64,000 bases of DNA, taken from NCBI GenBank assembly GCA_003996215.1, contig QJPP01000805.1, forward strand, positions 558,001 to 622,000, in the 5' to 3' direction. Position 1 is the stretch's first letter; each line of letters begins with the position of its first letter. The notes under the pieces were generated by a model. The model was not told the origin of the DNA and did not search any database. It was given only the letters and a program-made list of their open reading frames with translations. Of this stretch, positions 1 through 10,921 are shown piece by piece. This DNA is from Jaltomata sinuosa (lineage: Eukaryota; Streptophyta; Magnoliopsida; Solanales; Solanaceae). The translations under genes and the position numbers were made by a program.

Positions 1-371
1 AAATACTCTATCTTGAGGGGCGTGATAAGAAAGATTTCACTATTCAGAAATAATTCAATGTGAAAGGGTTGAAGCTGAACTTCTCAGCTTTTGCTCTCCC
101 ACTTGGGGCATTCTTTTTGGAGCTTGTTCAGGAATTCTATGCCTCATACCAGGCGAGACAGGATTTAATAAAGTATAAGGGGGAAATCGCAACTTTCCTT
201 GTCTGCCTAGTGTGTTAGTGCGAGGGGTCAAGATAGACATCACTTCGGGGGCCATAAATAGTGTTTATTGGAGTGAGGAGATTCTTTCAAGGACTGCTTA
301 TGCTGCAAAGTTAGCCAACAAAGAGAACCAATACTCTTGGGTAGCCTTCATTATTACTGATGGTCAACCTT
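1..371 (+). pseudogene. PF20167-type plant transposon ORF, 5' half, interrupted
   Basis: This is the N-terminal half of a decayed ORF; the other half resumes at 8403. Its translation aligns by eye with the ORF at 32180-33709: motifs such as ELVQEFYASYQA and GAINSVYW match ELVREFFASYHA and AAINAIYW there. I associate this family with PF20167 (putative plant transposon protein), which is carried by plant gypsy-like elements and has no known activity. There is an in-frame TAA at 51-53 and a frameshift near 205-215. The reading stops at the codons for D-G-Q-P, where an LTR element entered; the sense continues at 8403 with V-W-A. The start lies before the window. The alignment to the second copy is clear; the family name is from memory. 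Confidence 0.75.
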
Positions 372-1192
372 TGATATGATATCACCCGGCACAACCCCTA
401 CAAGGCCATTCACTAGGAGCCAAGCTAAAGAACTCCAAGCCTTACAAGCTCTATTCATGAAGAAAGAGGCTTTGGAGACCATCAAGGAGAATTGATCAAG
501 GATATACAACTTCTAGATGATTGCATGGGAAGAAAAGGCTACCAACTATTCTGCTTAGTGGTGAGACCATTGGGTGACATGCATAATGCTTGGTTCATTT
601 CCCAGCAGCAACTTCACACGTGGTGTGTGTTGGGTACAATGGTTGGTGCATTTGGCATCAGCCTCCGCACATGGCCCATTATTGGCCGAATTTAGAGTCT
701 TCTAAGGTCACTTTTGGGCCTTTAATTATACAAGGCAAACACTATAAATACATGCATTAGTAATATACATTCCTTAAATATTGATGAATATTGAATATTG
801 CTTTTGAAAGCTTGTAGTTGCTATTATATCTTGTAGTCATTGGGTGAATTTCCCAATTAGCTAATTAGTTGTAGAAATCTATTGGGTGGATTCCTAATAG
901 TCTATTAGGTGGATTAGTAGTAGTTAGTTGAGTGATTAGGGGTGGATTCCTTTGATTGCTTGTTAACTTCTTTGCTTAATTAATTATAGAGTCATCCATT
1001 TATGGATTCATTTGTTTGTCTCTTTGTTTGATTGAGGGATTATTGTTTGTTGAACAAATTCAATTGAGAGATTAAGGTATAAAGTCTTTTGTTGCCTATA
1101 AACTTGGTTAATTGTCTTTAATCCACATATCTTTTATTTATTTAATTTTTGCATTGGGATTTCGGTTAGTCTCTCCAATTGAGATTTTATCA
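372..1192 (+). repeat. Left LTR of the 372-8402 element
   Basis: An 821-bp LTR starting TGATATGATATC and ending TTTTATCA. It pairs with 7583-8402; about nine in ten bases agree in the parts compared by eye, so the insertion is not recent. The segment ACTATAAATA near 740 could be the TATA region of the LTR promoter. Small ORFs here have no resemblance to proteins. Confidence 0.93.
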
Positions 1193-1194
1193 TT

Positions 1195-1206
1195 TGGTAT
1201 CAGAGC
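1195..1206 (+). promoter_or_regulatory. Primer binding site (tRNA-Met type)
   Basis: TGGTATCAGAGC starts two bases after the LTR end. This is the usual plant initiator-tRNA-Met primer binding site for first-strand synthesis. Confidence 0.9.
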
Positions 1207-2632
1207 TTAGGCTAAAGGATTGTTTCCACAATTCTTAATCCTAGGTTCATAAATCTGCAAATTTCAAAAAAAAATTGTTGAAAAAACATTTTTGGAAAAT
1301 TTTGCAAAAAAATTATTTGATCTAGTGTTTTATTTGAAAATCTGATACTAGAATTGTGTTCTCTAGTATCTGATACCAAAATTTTGGAGTTGAATTGAAG
1401 AATTCACCATTGTTGGGTGAAGAAGATTGAAGAACAAGTTCAAGATCTGGGTTGATTTGAGACTTCAAACCTATTGGGCTTTGATCTCCTAGTCATAAGG
1501 AGCTTGAATCTCAAATTTGAAAGGATTTGGTTAAGGTTTGAAGGATTCACCATTTTGAAGTTTGAAGAACTTGAAGAACACAAAATGAGTCTCTTCAATT
1601 TGTATTGAATTGATTCTAATTTGTGGTGGGCTTTGTTTTCTATATCGAGAAGAGGCTACGTTTCAAATTTGGAGTCAATCCGACTTAAATTGAGAGAGTT
1701 GGAAATTTGAAATTTATAAGTTGTTCTTAGTGTTCTTCAAGAGATTATTGAAGAAGAAGGTGAATTAAAGGTGTTTGATCCAAATAAGAAGTAAAGTAAA
1801 AGGGTACTTGTGTTTGTACAAAATAGAATTTACCAAAAAGAGAAAGTACTAAGAGGAAAACGTACAAAAAGCTGAAAAACGAGTACAAATCAGAAGCTTC
1901 AGGTGTTCTGCCTAGGGCAGGTGCAATGTGAGGTGCGACCCGCACTTTGCTTGGTGTGAATTGCACTAGCACTTCACCCTAGGAAAAGTGTGATTCTGGT
2001 TGGGTTGTGCGAAGTGAGGTTCGTTTTGTACTTCACCTTATGCATTTCGCATCATCTTCCGCACCCATGGACAGTTGCAAAATCGATTTGCTCCAACAAA
2101 TCTCAGGTTCTATCTTCTTTGTTTCCTTTCTTTGATTCTCCTATCATCTATAAATCATAAGACTAATTAACAACAAGTATTTGTTCTACATAGTTTTAAT
2201 TAGATCTCTAGTGTTCGTTTTCATTTCGTGCCAATTCTTGCGAGCTTTTATCGTTTAAGCACTCATTGGAAACCTTCTTGGCTCCGTCCGTTTGATTTTG
2301 AGTCGTCCTTCTTTTGGAAAACAAGAATCCATTTTTCCACAAAGTATAGGTGACGTGTGACTTGGTTGAGCAAAAGGAAGTTCATTATCAATCTTTGGAA
2401 GACGCATAGAAGGTAAGTTAGACAAAGCTCCACTCATCCAAATTACCCGCTACAATAGGAACGTCCTTTTGTAGCAAACCAAAACTGAACTCCACTTCAA
2501 AATGCATCACAAGCTAACTTGCATGTACCACATGACCAAAACCAAGAGCCTTACCAAGATAGCGACCACAATCCACTCTACCAAGAGTATGAGGAAATGC
2601 ATGCTAATAGGTTATGGTGCACCAAAAGATGA
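1207..2632 (+). other. Untranslated leader and decayed gag N-terminus
   Basis: No convincing coding region lies between the primer site and about 2500. Positions 1900-2065 hold a cluster of short GC words (GTGCGACCCGCAC, TTGTGCGAAGTG, TTTCGCATC) like those in the LTRs later in the window. From about 2500 the third frame resembles the hydrophilic start of a gypsy gag, interrupted by stops. Confidence 0.6.
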
Positions 2633-3570
2633 GTGCAACCCGAAGGTTATGGTCGGAATCAAGGTGCAAGATGGAAAGGTAATCGAGATCGAGGTGTAGG
2701 GTATAATGATCACTATGGTGATCATTATGGTAATCAGGGTGATAGGTATGGTGGTCACTATGATGATAGAAATGGTTATCATCAAGGAGATCATGGTGAC
2801 CATGATAGAGGATTGAATACCATCAAGGTTACTTTTCCAACCTTCAAAGCTAGTAATGATCCGGAAGAATTCCTTGAATGGCGATTACAAAGTGAGCGGA
2901 TCTTTCTCACTAAAAACATTTCGGATTCCTTGAAAGCCAAGTATGCCATTACTCAATTCGAGGGGTATGCATCCACATGGTGGGAGTCCAAAGTGAGGGA
3001 ACAAGCCCGAGATCTCGTTCATGATTTGCCTACATGGCAAAAGTTGCTAGCACTTATGGAATTGAGGTATGTGACACCTACCTATCATCAAGAAGTTCTC
3101 AAGAAGGTGTACATACTTTGACAAGGTACCAAAAGTGTTGAGGAGTATTATGATGAGTTCAAAAGTTTAAGAATGAAGTCTAAGCTTGATGAATCAATGT
3201 TGAACAAAATGATACAGTTGGTCACCAACTTGAAGTAAGACATCGCAAAGCTGATGTGACTCAAACACTATGCTAGCTTAGAGGAAGCCTATCATGATGC
3301 TACCACGGTAGAGATTGACTTGAAAGATGAGAAGTCATTCAAAGCCAAGGGTACTACAACTTCCTCATCGAACAAGAAAAATGACAAGTGGAAGTCTTCT
3401 ACCACTCGAGAGTACACAAAGGGTAGTGGTCAAGCTACTCAAGCAAAGGTTAATAAGCCAAAGTGGAATGATAAGGCTAAGGAAGGTAACTAATCAAAAC
3501 CTAACTTTCCTCGTCCTTCTACTGTTTAATGCTTCAGATGTCAAGGAAGGGGACACATTTCTAGTGAGTT
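2633..3570 (+). pseudogene. gag: gag polyprotein remnant
   Basis: The capsid-like domain is recognisable from TFPTFKASNDPEEFLEWRLQ through YASTWWESKV, the pattern of the plant Retrotrans_gag domain. It is preceded by a run rich in Gly, Tyr, His and Asp (about residues 20-60). The frame is broken by TGA at 3119-3121 but continues downstream with EEYYDEFKSL and further stops explicable by C-to-T changes (CAA to TAA, CGA to TGA). A zinc knuckle near 3528-3570 reads C-F-R-C...G-H...F, so its last cysteine is lost. Gag would form the virus-like particle; this copy cannot make a full product. Confidence 0.85.
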
Positions 3571-3807
3571 TCCCAACTGAAGAACAATTGTGGCTTACAA
3601 AGATGGGTACCATACCGAGAAAGATGAAGAGTGTGGTGAAGAGAGTAGAGATTAAAAACCCAAAGGTGATGATGATGAAATGCCTTTTAATGATGATGAT
3701 GAGTGGATAGAAGAGAGGCCAAACTTTTCTTGTCTTATGAATACAAAGGTGCCTCTAGAGTGTGATGATGATGAGCCATTACCCTTGAACACGAACTTGT
3801 CTGTATT

Positions 3808-4227
3808 GTGAGGCAAATCATGGGAGCTATTTCTAAAGAGGATCTTCATCAATGGGAAAACTTGTTTCATGCTAGATGCAAGATCCTAAACAAGATTTGT
3901 GCCTTGATCATTGATAGTGAGAGTTGTACAAATGTTCTGAGTGACACTTTAGTGGAACGAATGCAACTTCCTACCGAGAAGCATCCTAGTCCTTACAAGC
4001 TCTAATGGCTCAACAAAAGTGGTGAAATGAAGGTCCTCAAGCAAGTAAGTATTAAATTTAGCATTGGTAAATATCAAGATAAAGTTCCTTGTTATATTGT
4101 ACCTATGCTATCATGTCATATATTTCTTGGAAGACCTTGGAAATTTTACAGGCATGTTGTACATCAAGGGAGAACCAACAAGTATTCATTTGTATTTGAT
4201 GGTAGAAATTTCTCTCTTGCTCCCTAA
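3808..4227 (+). pseudogene. pro: Retropepsin-like aspartic protease remnant
   Basis: The sequence includes ALIIDSESCTNVLS, matching the plant gypsy protease start where the usual active-site triad is D-S/T-G; the Asp remains but the following residues are Ser-Glu. Downstream HIFLGRPWKF is the conserved second half of the fold. One TAA at 4003-4005 interrupts the single frame and is explicable as CAA to TAA. The protease would cleave Gag-Pol. Between its end and the RT the element is interrupted by the solo LTR at 4304-5644. Confidence 0.85.
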
Positions 4228-4303
4228 CTCCCTACCAATTGAGTGAAGATTACTGGGTCATGAAGGAACTTCGGGAGAAAATGAAAGCGGTGGAGGATGT
4301 TAG

Positions 4304-5644
4304 TGATAATGCTCAAACGTACTCTCCAAAATAGAGGTATCGACAATCGTTAAGCAAAACACATTTATATTCCCAATGGGAGTCGGGGTCGATCCCACAG
4401 AGAACAATGAAATTGCGATTGAGCTAATTAAGAATCCAAGCAACTTATTAGAGTTCAAAGAGCAAAAAGAAAAGATAATGATAGGGGGTTTTAAACTAAA
4501 AAAAAAGGATAAAAGAAAATCAAATAAAAAATGGATTTGATCAATGGCTTTTACCTTGCTTTCACCAAACAAGGACAACAAGGGAGAATTGAGAATGGAA
4601 ATTCAATTCACAAGACTTGCACCCAATTAACACATGGGTAGTCTAGATAAAAGGTATATTCAACCGTATTTTAACCAATCAAGCAACTATCCTCATGGGT
4701 TCTCTTGAATCACCACAAGTGAGCAATAACCAACAAAATTAACTTGGGTAAGTTGGGCTATTTCTAACCCTAACTCTTAGATGGGAGTTTTCGGCAATCA
4801 AACTATCTCTAGTCTTGGTCTAGAGTGGAAATCCTAAATCTCCACTATTAAACCTTTCTGAATTGAGGAACTTCTCTCTCAAGCAAGAACACAATTAGAA
4901 AGCTAAGTCAATGTTTGTAACCATCAACTATAAGATTAAAACATGGAAGATTCAATAGACCCATAAGATTAATCAAGAGAAAGCACAAGATAAGAATTAA
5001 ATACCCAAATTTGGTATTATCTCTAATACAAAATCCAAATCTCAATTCAATAATTACACCTAAAAATTAGCAATTAAGAATAAGAGTTGAAGAATGAAAA
5101 CAAAAGATTTTACAATAAAGATCATCCAAATTTTCACTCCTATAGTGTAGGAAGATGAACTTGCTCTCCAAGCTTGCCAAGAGTTGTGAAATTTGCCAAA
5201 GATACCTTCCCAAATGGCTAAGAAGTCTTTTATGTAGATTGGGGTTTCCAAAAGTGTGAAAAGACTGATTTGGTGCTAGCTGAGCCCATTTTTCATATTT
5301 TCAGACCAAGGGCTGCAATTACGGCATGTTGACTGTCTTTTGACTTCTGTAATTGCGGTTGTTGACTGGTCAGTTCACTTTCGCATTTGTGGTTCTTTGG
5401 TCGTATTTGAGGTCATTGACCAGTAGTTGACTTTCCACATTTGTGGTGCTTTGGCCGCAATTGCGGCATCTGAGGCTTGTTGCTCTCTTTAGCTTCTTTT
5501 ATCCAAATTGCTCCATAGTCTCTTCATGAATAAGAATCTCCTAAAATAGATCAAAATAAGCTATAAGTGGTCTCATATCACCATTAGAGGATACTAAAGC
5601 TTAAGAAAAGAGATGTAATTAAGTGGTAATTTCACCACTTATCA
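4304..5644 (-). repeat. Solo LTR of an Athila-like element
   Basis: A 1341-bp insertion whose ends read TGATAATGCTCAAACG and ACCACTTATCA on the plus strand. It is flanked by a perfect 5-bp duplication GTTAG (4299-4303 and 5645-5649). Its ends match three other LTRs in the window (35819-37314, 50346-51718, 52654-53750), and comparison with their polypurine sides shows it lies in minus orientation. No internal region remains, so it is a solo LTR formed by unequal recombination between two LTRs. Positions 5300-5480, about 165-345 bp from the LTR start, hold a cluster of the word AATTGCGG / CCGCAATT and variants. Confidence 0.93.
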
Positions 5645-5686
5645 GTTAGTGAAAGCTCCATATGTGTACAAGAAAAGGGAGAAGGC

Positions 5687-6766
5687 TTGGCTAAAAATAA
5701 GAACAAGATGTGCATGGTAGCTTATCCAAGAAAATGTTTGAAAGGTGTTGATGAGGAACGCTTTCTAGTGTGCCTTGTTAACATGGATCTATTGTTGCAT
5801 GCTAATACTAGCACTTTGCCTAGTATCGTGTTTTTTCTTTTGCAAGAATATGAGGGTTTATTTCCCGAGGAGATGCCAAATGAATTTACACCCTTGAGGG
5901 GTATTGAGCATCAAATTGATTTTGTGCCCCGATCCCAAATTCCAAATCATCCGGCCTATAGAAGCAATCTGGAAGAGACTAAGGAGTTACAAAAGCAAAT
6001 TGATGAACTTCTTGAAATGGGATTTGTCAAAGAAAGTCTTAGTCTGTATGCCATACCGGTGATCCTTGTTCCCAAAAAGGATGGTACTTGGAGGATGTGT
6101 ATTGATTGTAGAGCCGTCAACAAAATAATGGTGAAGTATTGATATCCTATTCCTAGACTTAATGACATGTTGTATGAGCTTTGTCGCTCAAGCATATTTT
6201 CAAAGATTGATCTTCGAAGTGGCTATCACAAAATTTGAATAAACTCGGTGATGAATGGAAGACGGCCATCAAACCTAAGTTTGGTTTGTATGAGTGGTTA
6301 GTTATGCATTTTGGATTGACTAATGCCCCTAGCACTTTCATAAGGTTGATGAACCATGTGTTGAACTTCATCAACAAGTTTGTAGTCATTTATTTTGATG
6401 ACATACTTGTATACAGTAGAACCATTGAGGAGCATGTTGGCCATTTGAGGCAAGTATTTGATGTTCTACTACATGAGAGGCTCTTTGCAAATCTCAAAAT
6501 GTGTTCATTTTGTGTTGAGAAAGTGGTGTTCTTGGGGTTTGTGGTGAGTGCAAATGGTGTAGAGGTGGATGAAGAAAAGGTTGAGTCCATTAGATCTTGG
6601 CCAACTCCTACTAATGCAACCGAAGTAAGGAGTTTCTATGGGTTGGAAAGTTTCTATCGGCGCTTTGTGAAAGACTTTAGCACTATTGCGTACCCTCTAA
6701 CCGAATTGATCAAAAAAGACACACCCTTTATTTGGGGAGATGTTCAAGAGAAGACTTTCAAGAATT
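5687..6766 (+). pseudogene. pol: Reverse transcriptase remnant
   Basis: A nearly complete gypsy RT domain. It starts with LRGIEHQIDFVP and VILVPKKDGTWRMCIDCRAV, passes FSKIDLRSGYHKI, and reaches the catalytic box YFDDILVYS and then FLGFVVSANGVEVD and FYRRFVKDFS. It would copy the RNA template into cDNA. A TGA at 6140-6142 (probably from CGA), a second TGA and a one-base shift at about 6232-6247 and another shift at about 6765 break it. The catalytic Asp pair is intact. It joins RNase H directly, as in an intact pol. Confidence 0.93.
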
Positions 6767-6800
6767 GAAGTCTATGTTGAGCACTTCTCCTTTGCTATAA

Positions 6801-7505
6801 TTGCCCGACTTTGATAAAGCTTTTGAAATTGAGTGTGATGCTTCGTGTGTTGGCATTGGTGGGGTGTTAATGCAGGAAGGAAAGCCTTTGGCCTACTTTA
6901 GTGAAAATCTAAAGGGGGCCTCATTGAACTACTCAACATATGATAAGGATTTGTATGCACTTGTGTGGGTGTTGTCTCACTGGCAACCCTATCTATGGCA
7001 CAAAGAGTTTGTGATAAGGATGGATCATAAGTCCTTGAAGCATCTAAAGAGCTAATCAAATTTGAAAAAGCGCCATGCTAAGTGGGTGGAATTTAGTGAA
7101 ACATTTGCTTATGTGATCCACTACAAGCAAGGGAAAGAAAACATGGTTGCCGATGCTTTGTCTAGAAGGTTTGTATTGGTTAACACCATGACTTCTAGAA
7201 TGATGGGATTTGAAAGATTAAAAGAGTTCTACTCTAAGGACTCCGACTTCAAGGAAGTTTATGATGAACTTGGCCAAGGAAAGCGTGTGGAACATTTCCA
7301 AATGATTGATGGGTATTTGTTCAATGATGGCAAAGTGTATGTACCTATGAGTTCATGGAGAGAGCTCTTCCTCAAAGAAGCTCATAGTGGTGGCATGATG
7401 GGACACTTTGGTGTCAACAAAACACTTGACATTCTCATAGAACAATTCTATTGGCCAAGGATGAAGCATGATGTGGAGAAGCTATGTGGACAATGCCTCG
7501 AGTGA
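6801..7505 (+). pseudogene. pol: RNase H and H2C2 zinc finger; integrase core missing
   Basis: The first part (6801-7055) is a gypsy RNase H: FEIECDASCVGIGGVLMQ, then YDKDLYAL, where the family usually has Glu at the second acidic position, then MDHKSLKHL. After a TAA at 7053-7055 (CAA to TAA) the same frame continues as HAKWVEFSETF and then the integrase N-terminal zinc finger, HSGGMMGHFG...YWPRMKHDV...CGQC. TGA follows at about 7503. The catalytic integrase core and C-terminal domain are absent: after about 12 more codons the sequence reaches the tail that precedes the polypurine tract. The element could not integrate by itself. Confidence 0.92.
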
Positions 7506-7569
7506 AAGCAAGCCAAATCCAAGACTCGGCCCCAAGGTGAAGCTATGGATTCAAGGATGAATCATTTTC

Positions 7570-7582
7570 AAGAAAGGTAGGA
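7570..7582 (+). promoter_or_regulatory. Polypurine tract
   Basis: AAGAAAGGTAGGA lies immediately before the right LTR, the expected plus-strand primer site. Confidence 0.75.
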
Positions 7583-8402
7583 TGATACGATATCGCTCAA
7601 CACAAACCCTACGAGGCCATTCACTAGGAAACAAGCTAAAGATCTCCAAGCCTTACAAACTCTATTCATGAAGAAAGAGGCTTTGGAGACAATCAAGGAG
7701 CGTCGATCAAGGATCTACAACTTATGAATAATCTAGTGGGAAGAAGAGGCTACCAGCTATTCTGCTTAGTGGTGCGACCAGTGGGAGACATGCATAATGC
7801 TTGGTGCATTTTATACCATCAACTTTGCACATGGTGTGCATTAGGCACAATGGTTGGTGCATTTGGCATCAGCCTCCGCACATGGCCCATCATGAGCCGA
7901 GTTTAGAGTCTTCTAAGGTCACTTTTGGGCCTTTAATTGTACAAGGAAAATACTATAAATAGATACCTTAGTCATTTACATTCCTTAGATATTGATGAAT
8001 ATTGAATTTTGCTTTTGAAAGCTTGTAGTTGCTATTCTAGCTTGTAGTCATTGGGTGGATTTTCCAATTATCTAATTAGTTGTAGAAATCTTTGGGTGGA
8101 TTCCTAATAGACTATTAGGTGGATTTCTAATAGTTAGTTGAGTGATTAGGGATGGATTCCTTTGATTGCTTGTTAACTTCTTTGCTTAATTAATCATAGA
8201 GTCATCCATTTGTGAATTCATTTGTTTGTCTCTTAGTTTGATTGAGGAATTATTGTTTGTTGAACAAGTTCAATTGGGAGGTGAATGTATAAAGTCCTTT
8301 GTTGCCCATAAACTTGGTTAATTAGCTTTAATCCACATATTTTTTATTTATTTAATTTTCGCTTTGGGATTTCTATTAGTCTCTCTAATCGAGATCTTAT
8401 CA
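7583..8402 (+). repeat. Right LTR of the 372-8402 element
   Basis: An 820-bp partner of the LTR at 372-1192, starting TGATACGATATC and ending TCTTATCA. Confidence 0.93.
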
Positions 8403-9507
8403 ACCTGTGTGGGCCACATCTGGTGGTTCAATAATCAGACATAATTTGAAGTTTGAGGCCAAGTTGTGGCTTTATTTGGCTTGCTCAAGATGTAAACCTT
8501 CCAAAAATGACAACAAACTCTCAATTGAGATGGATATTCTTGTGGCTTGCATTATGTATGGAATTCATATTAACTTTGGGGTGATTGTCATTGAACAATT
8601 CAAAAAGTGAGCCAGACAGAAGCAAACCTTGATGCTTTTTCCTTGCCTCATTAATTTGTTGTGTGCTCTTGCTCTGACCTTTTTCTTCCCATCTCTTGAT
8701 AAGAAGGTGGTAGCCTATAGTACGATTGATGTGGATCAGAAGTGAGATGAGGAGACCGCCAAGGTGAAAAAGAGGGAAATTACTGCAGGGTTGAGTACAT
8801 CGGAAGCTGAGACAACCGGGCTGACTTGGGAGCCTTTGATGATACACATTTCACTCCCACAACCCAGTTAGAGTCATACATGCCTACTCCCATAATGTCT
8901 GGACATTCTTCGGTAAGCACTGTGCCTCCTAAGCTTCCCAACCTTCACAACCTTCTTTTAGCAGCAGTGTTCAGAGGCTAGCTGACATGACCAATCAGAA
9001 CAATTCTCAGTTGGGTCAGTTAGCTTGTGACATCCCAAAATACATTCAGGCTACTATCAACAAGGTTCTAAATCCTATACTCAAAAGTGTGCAAATTTTG
9101 TATGCTAGAGTTAATACCCTTGATCGGTTGGTGGCTATGCTTCAGGCTGATATGGCTAAGATGAAAGATGATTCCAAATAGTTTGTGCCTGACTTTAATT
9201 TTTTGGACACTCCTTTGGACATACCTCGGGGGCAAATGATGGGATGCTACCTATTGATGAGTTACTACGGGGTGATGAGGCTGCCAAAAGTTTTGAAACA
9301 AATAAGGTGATCTTCGGGGGTCAGGATGGTATTAAGGTGAAATAGCACTCGCAGAGTCGCAACAGATGTAGAGGGCCATTTATATGTCTAGAGCTGAGGA
9401 GGAGGCTAGGAGAGTTGGAGCTAGTTTGAGCTCCCAGGTGCCCAGTGATGCTACCATTTCTACTATTGTTCAGTTCATTGGTGTAGGAGCCCAGTCTGAA
9501 GAGGCTG
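8403..9507 (+). pseudogene. PF20167-type ORF, 3' half, and element tail
   Basis: Continuation of the ORF of 1-371. The reading resumes as V-W-A-T-S-G-G and goes on to FEAKLWLYLACSRCKPSKND and ILVACIMYGIHINFGVIVIE, matching HPWATIGG, FEARMWYNFVHSRLIPSQND and LVAAIMVGYHINVGEIIVLV of the copy at 32426-33181. A further conserved stretch (8987-9181) is helical, of coiled-coil type, and matches 33250-33440. Stops and shifts separate the two parts. From 9185 to 9507 decayed downstream sequence continues until an LTR end begins. The alignment across the insertion shows that both halves were one gene. Confidence 0.8.
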
Positions 9508-9852
9508 TAACACCCCAAAAATTCTAAGCTAAGATCCAAGCCGTTCTTCATATGTTGTTAGACCCAAACTCGAAGATTTCTAATGGTATATAGGTGTTAA
9601 GATCAATTTTTAAGTGTGAGAAGTGTATTAGATATGAATTAAGGTCATAAGGAACCTCTAGCTCAAAGTTGAGTTGAAAGCTTCTTTACTGATTGAGTTT
9701 TTGTATAAGATTTTGCAAGGGTCAACTTCAAATGATCATTTCTCCTAGAATATAAAGATGTAGATGGCCCATGACCCACCAAATTATAGATTTTTGAGTC
9801 TTCTTTCTAACGCCAGTGATCGTTCGTTAATTTGAGTTTGGAGTAAAACGTT
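9508..9852 (+). repeat. LTR 5' end fragment, TGTAACACC family
   Basis: Starts TGTAACACCCCAAAAATT. Over about 340 bp it resembles the reverse complement of 11832-11490, for example TTTCTCCTAGAATATAAA against TTTCTCCTAAAATATAAA and TTGAGTCTTCTTTCTAACGC against TTTAGTCTTCTTTCCAACAC. It is therefore the start of a gypsy LTR of a related subfamily, cut at 9853 by a CACTA-like insertion. Confidence 0.75.
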
Positions 9853-10690
9853 CACTACAACACAATATATCTATAGCTACGATATTTAAGCTATGAATTT
9901 AAAAATCATAGCTATTACCTAGTAATAGCCACAAAAATTTAAATTTCGTAGCTATTTATAATTTCGTAAAAAGTCTTATCTATGAAAATCAAATTGACAT
10001 AGCTAATTTCTCAATTTTTTCTACAATTACTAACAATCGTGGCAATAATTGCCTAAATAGCTACAAATTTATTGCTATGATATAACTTTGTAGTTGATCA
10101 TAAACTTTTTTGCCACGCAATAAAAGTTATTGTAGCAATAGTAATCTTTTAGCCACAATTAACTATTTGAAATAAAATATTGTAGCTAAATAATTCTTCT
10201 TTGCCTTAAGTTGTATAAAATTGTGGCTATAGTTAAATGATATAGCCACGTCTTTTTTGCTATAAAAAATTTCATAGCTAATTGTTAATATTTTCCACGA
10301 GTTGAAACTTGTTGTAGTAATAGTAACCTTTTAGCTACAATAAATTATTTAAAATAAAATATTATGGCTAAATAAATATGTTTGCTTTAAGTTATACAAA
10401 ATTATTGCAATAGTCAAATGATTAGCCATAGATTTTTAACTACAATAAAATTTTGTAGCTAATTATTAGTTCTTGCCATGTGTTGAAACTTGTTATAGCA
10501 ATAGTGACTTTTTAGCCATGAAAAAGGTTATTTAAATAAATTATTGTAGCTATATTTTTGCTTTAAGTACTAAAAACTCGTGGCAATAGTTGTCTTAATA
10601 ATAGCTATAGTTATTTTTCATGACGAAATGATTTAGCCACAAATTTATTATTGTGATTAATTTCGTAGCTAATAGCTATTTTTTTTACCA
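9853..10690 (+). mobile_element. CACTA-like non-autonomous element or fragment
   Basis: It begins CACTACAACA, a CACTA-type terminus, and is filled with variants of TAGCTACGAT and TTAGCCACAAT in both orientations, like the subterminal repeats of CACTA elements. Three direct units of about 180 bp start near 10111, 10293 and 10473; each holds GTAGCAATAGTAATCTTTTAG or a close variant. No coding region is present. No matching right terminus was found, so it is either truncated or its other end was lost to the next insertion. Confidence 0.6.
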
Positions 10691-10921
10691 CGATTCAGAA
10701 TTTTCACTAGGAGATTCGAAAAATAAAAATATAGCACATAGAGTTTGAACTTAGAACTTCAAGGTGAATTTTGAACCCCCTAAACCACTAAGCCAAATGT
10801 TCACAAGATTCAAAATCTATAGATATATATAAATTAAAAAATATAGTAATTTATATATAATGTATTTTTTTGTCGAGGGGATTCAAGTTAACACTCTGGC
10901 AACCCTCTAGATCCGCCCATG
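10691..10921. mobile_element. MITE-like or SINE-like short repeat
   Basis: The left end reads TTCAGAATTTTCACTAGGAG and the right end CTAGATCCGCCCATGG. The body contains a stretch resembling 'ggtt-tagt-ggtt-tag' on the minus strand and an AT-rich core. I associate this type, GGGCGGATCTAG... in the other orientation, with abundant short elements of Solanaceae. The class (hAT-type MITE or SINE) is not settled from sequence alone. Confidence 0.4.

Larger units (their letters stand above)
372..8402 (+). mobile_element. Ty3/gypsy LTR retrotransposon, integrase core deleted, with nested solo LTR
   Basis: An 8.0 kb element bounded by two LTRs (372-1192 and 7583-8402) with TG...CA ends. A tRNA-Met-type primer binding site follows the left LTR and a polypurine tract precedes the right one. 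It sits inside the PF20167-type ORF. The flanks are ACCTT on the left and ACCTG on the right (AACCT on both sides if the boundary moves one base), consistent with a 5-bp target-site duplication. The order is gag, protease, RT, RNase H, H2C2 zinc finger, which is the gypsy order. The integrase catalytic core is missing. All coding parts carry stops and frameshifts. The lineage is probably a chromovirus, but the missing 3' end prevents a firm call. Confidence 0.93.

Noticed and set aside
1195..1206. Possible tRNA fragment
   Set aside because: Only the primer-binding sequence is present right after an LTR; there is no cloverleaf.
5300..5480. Origin of replication or transcription terminator made of the palindromes
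   Set aside because: The palindromes are short, degenerate and in plant LTRs; no other sign of an origin or terminator.
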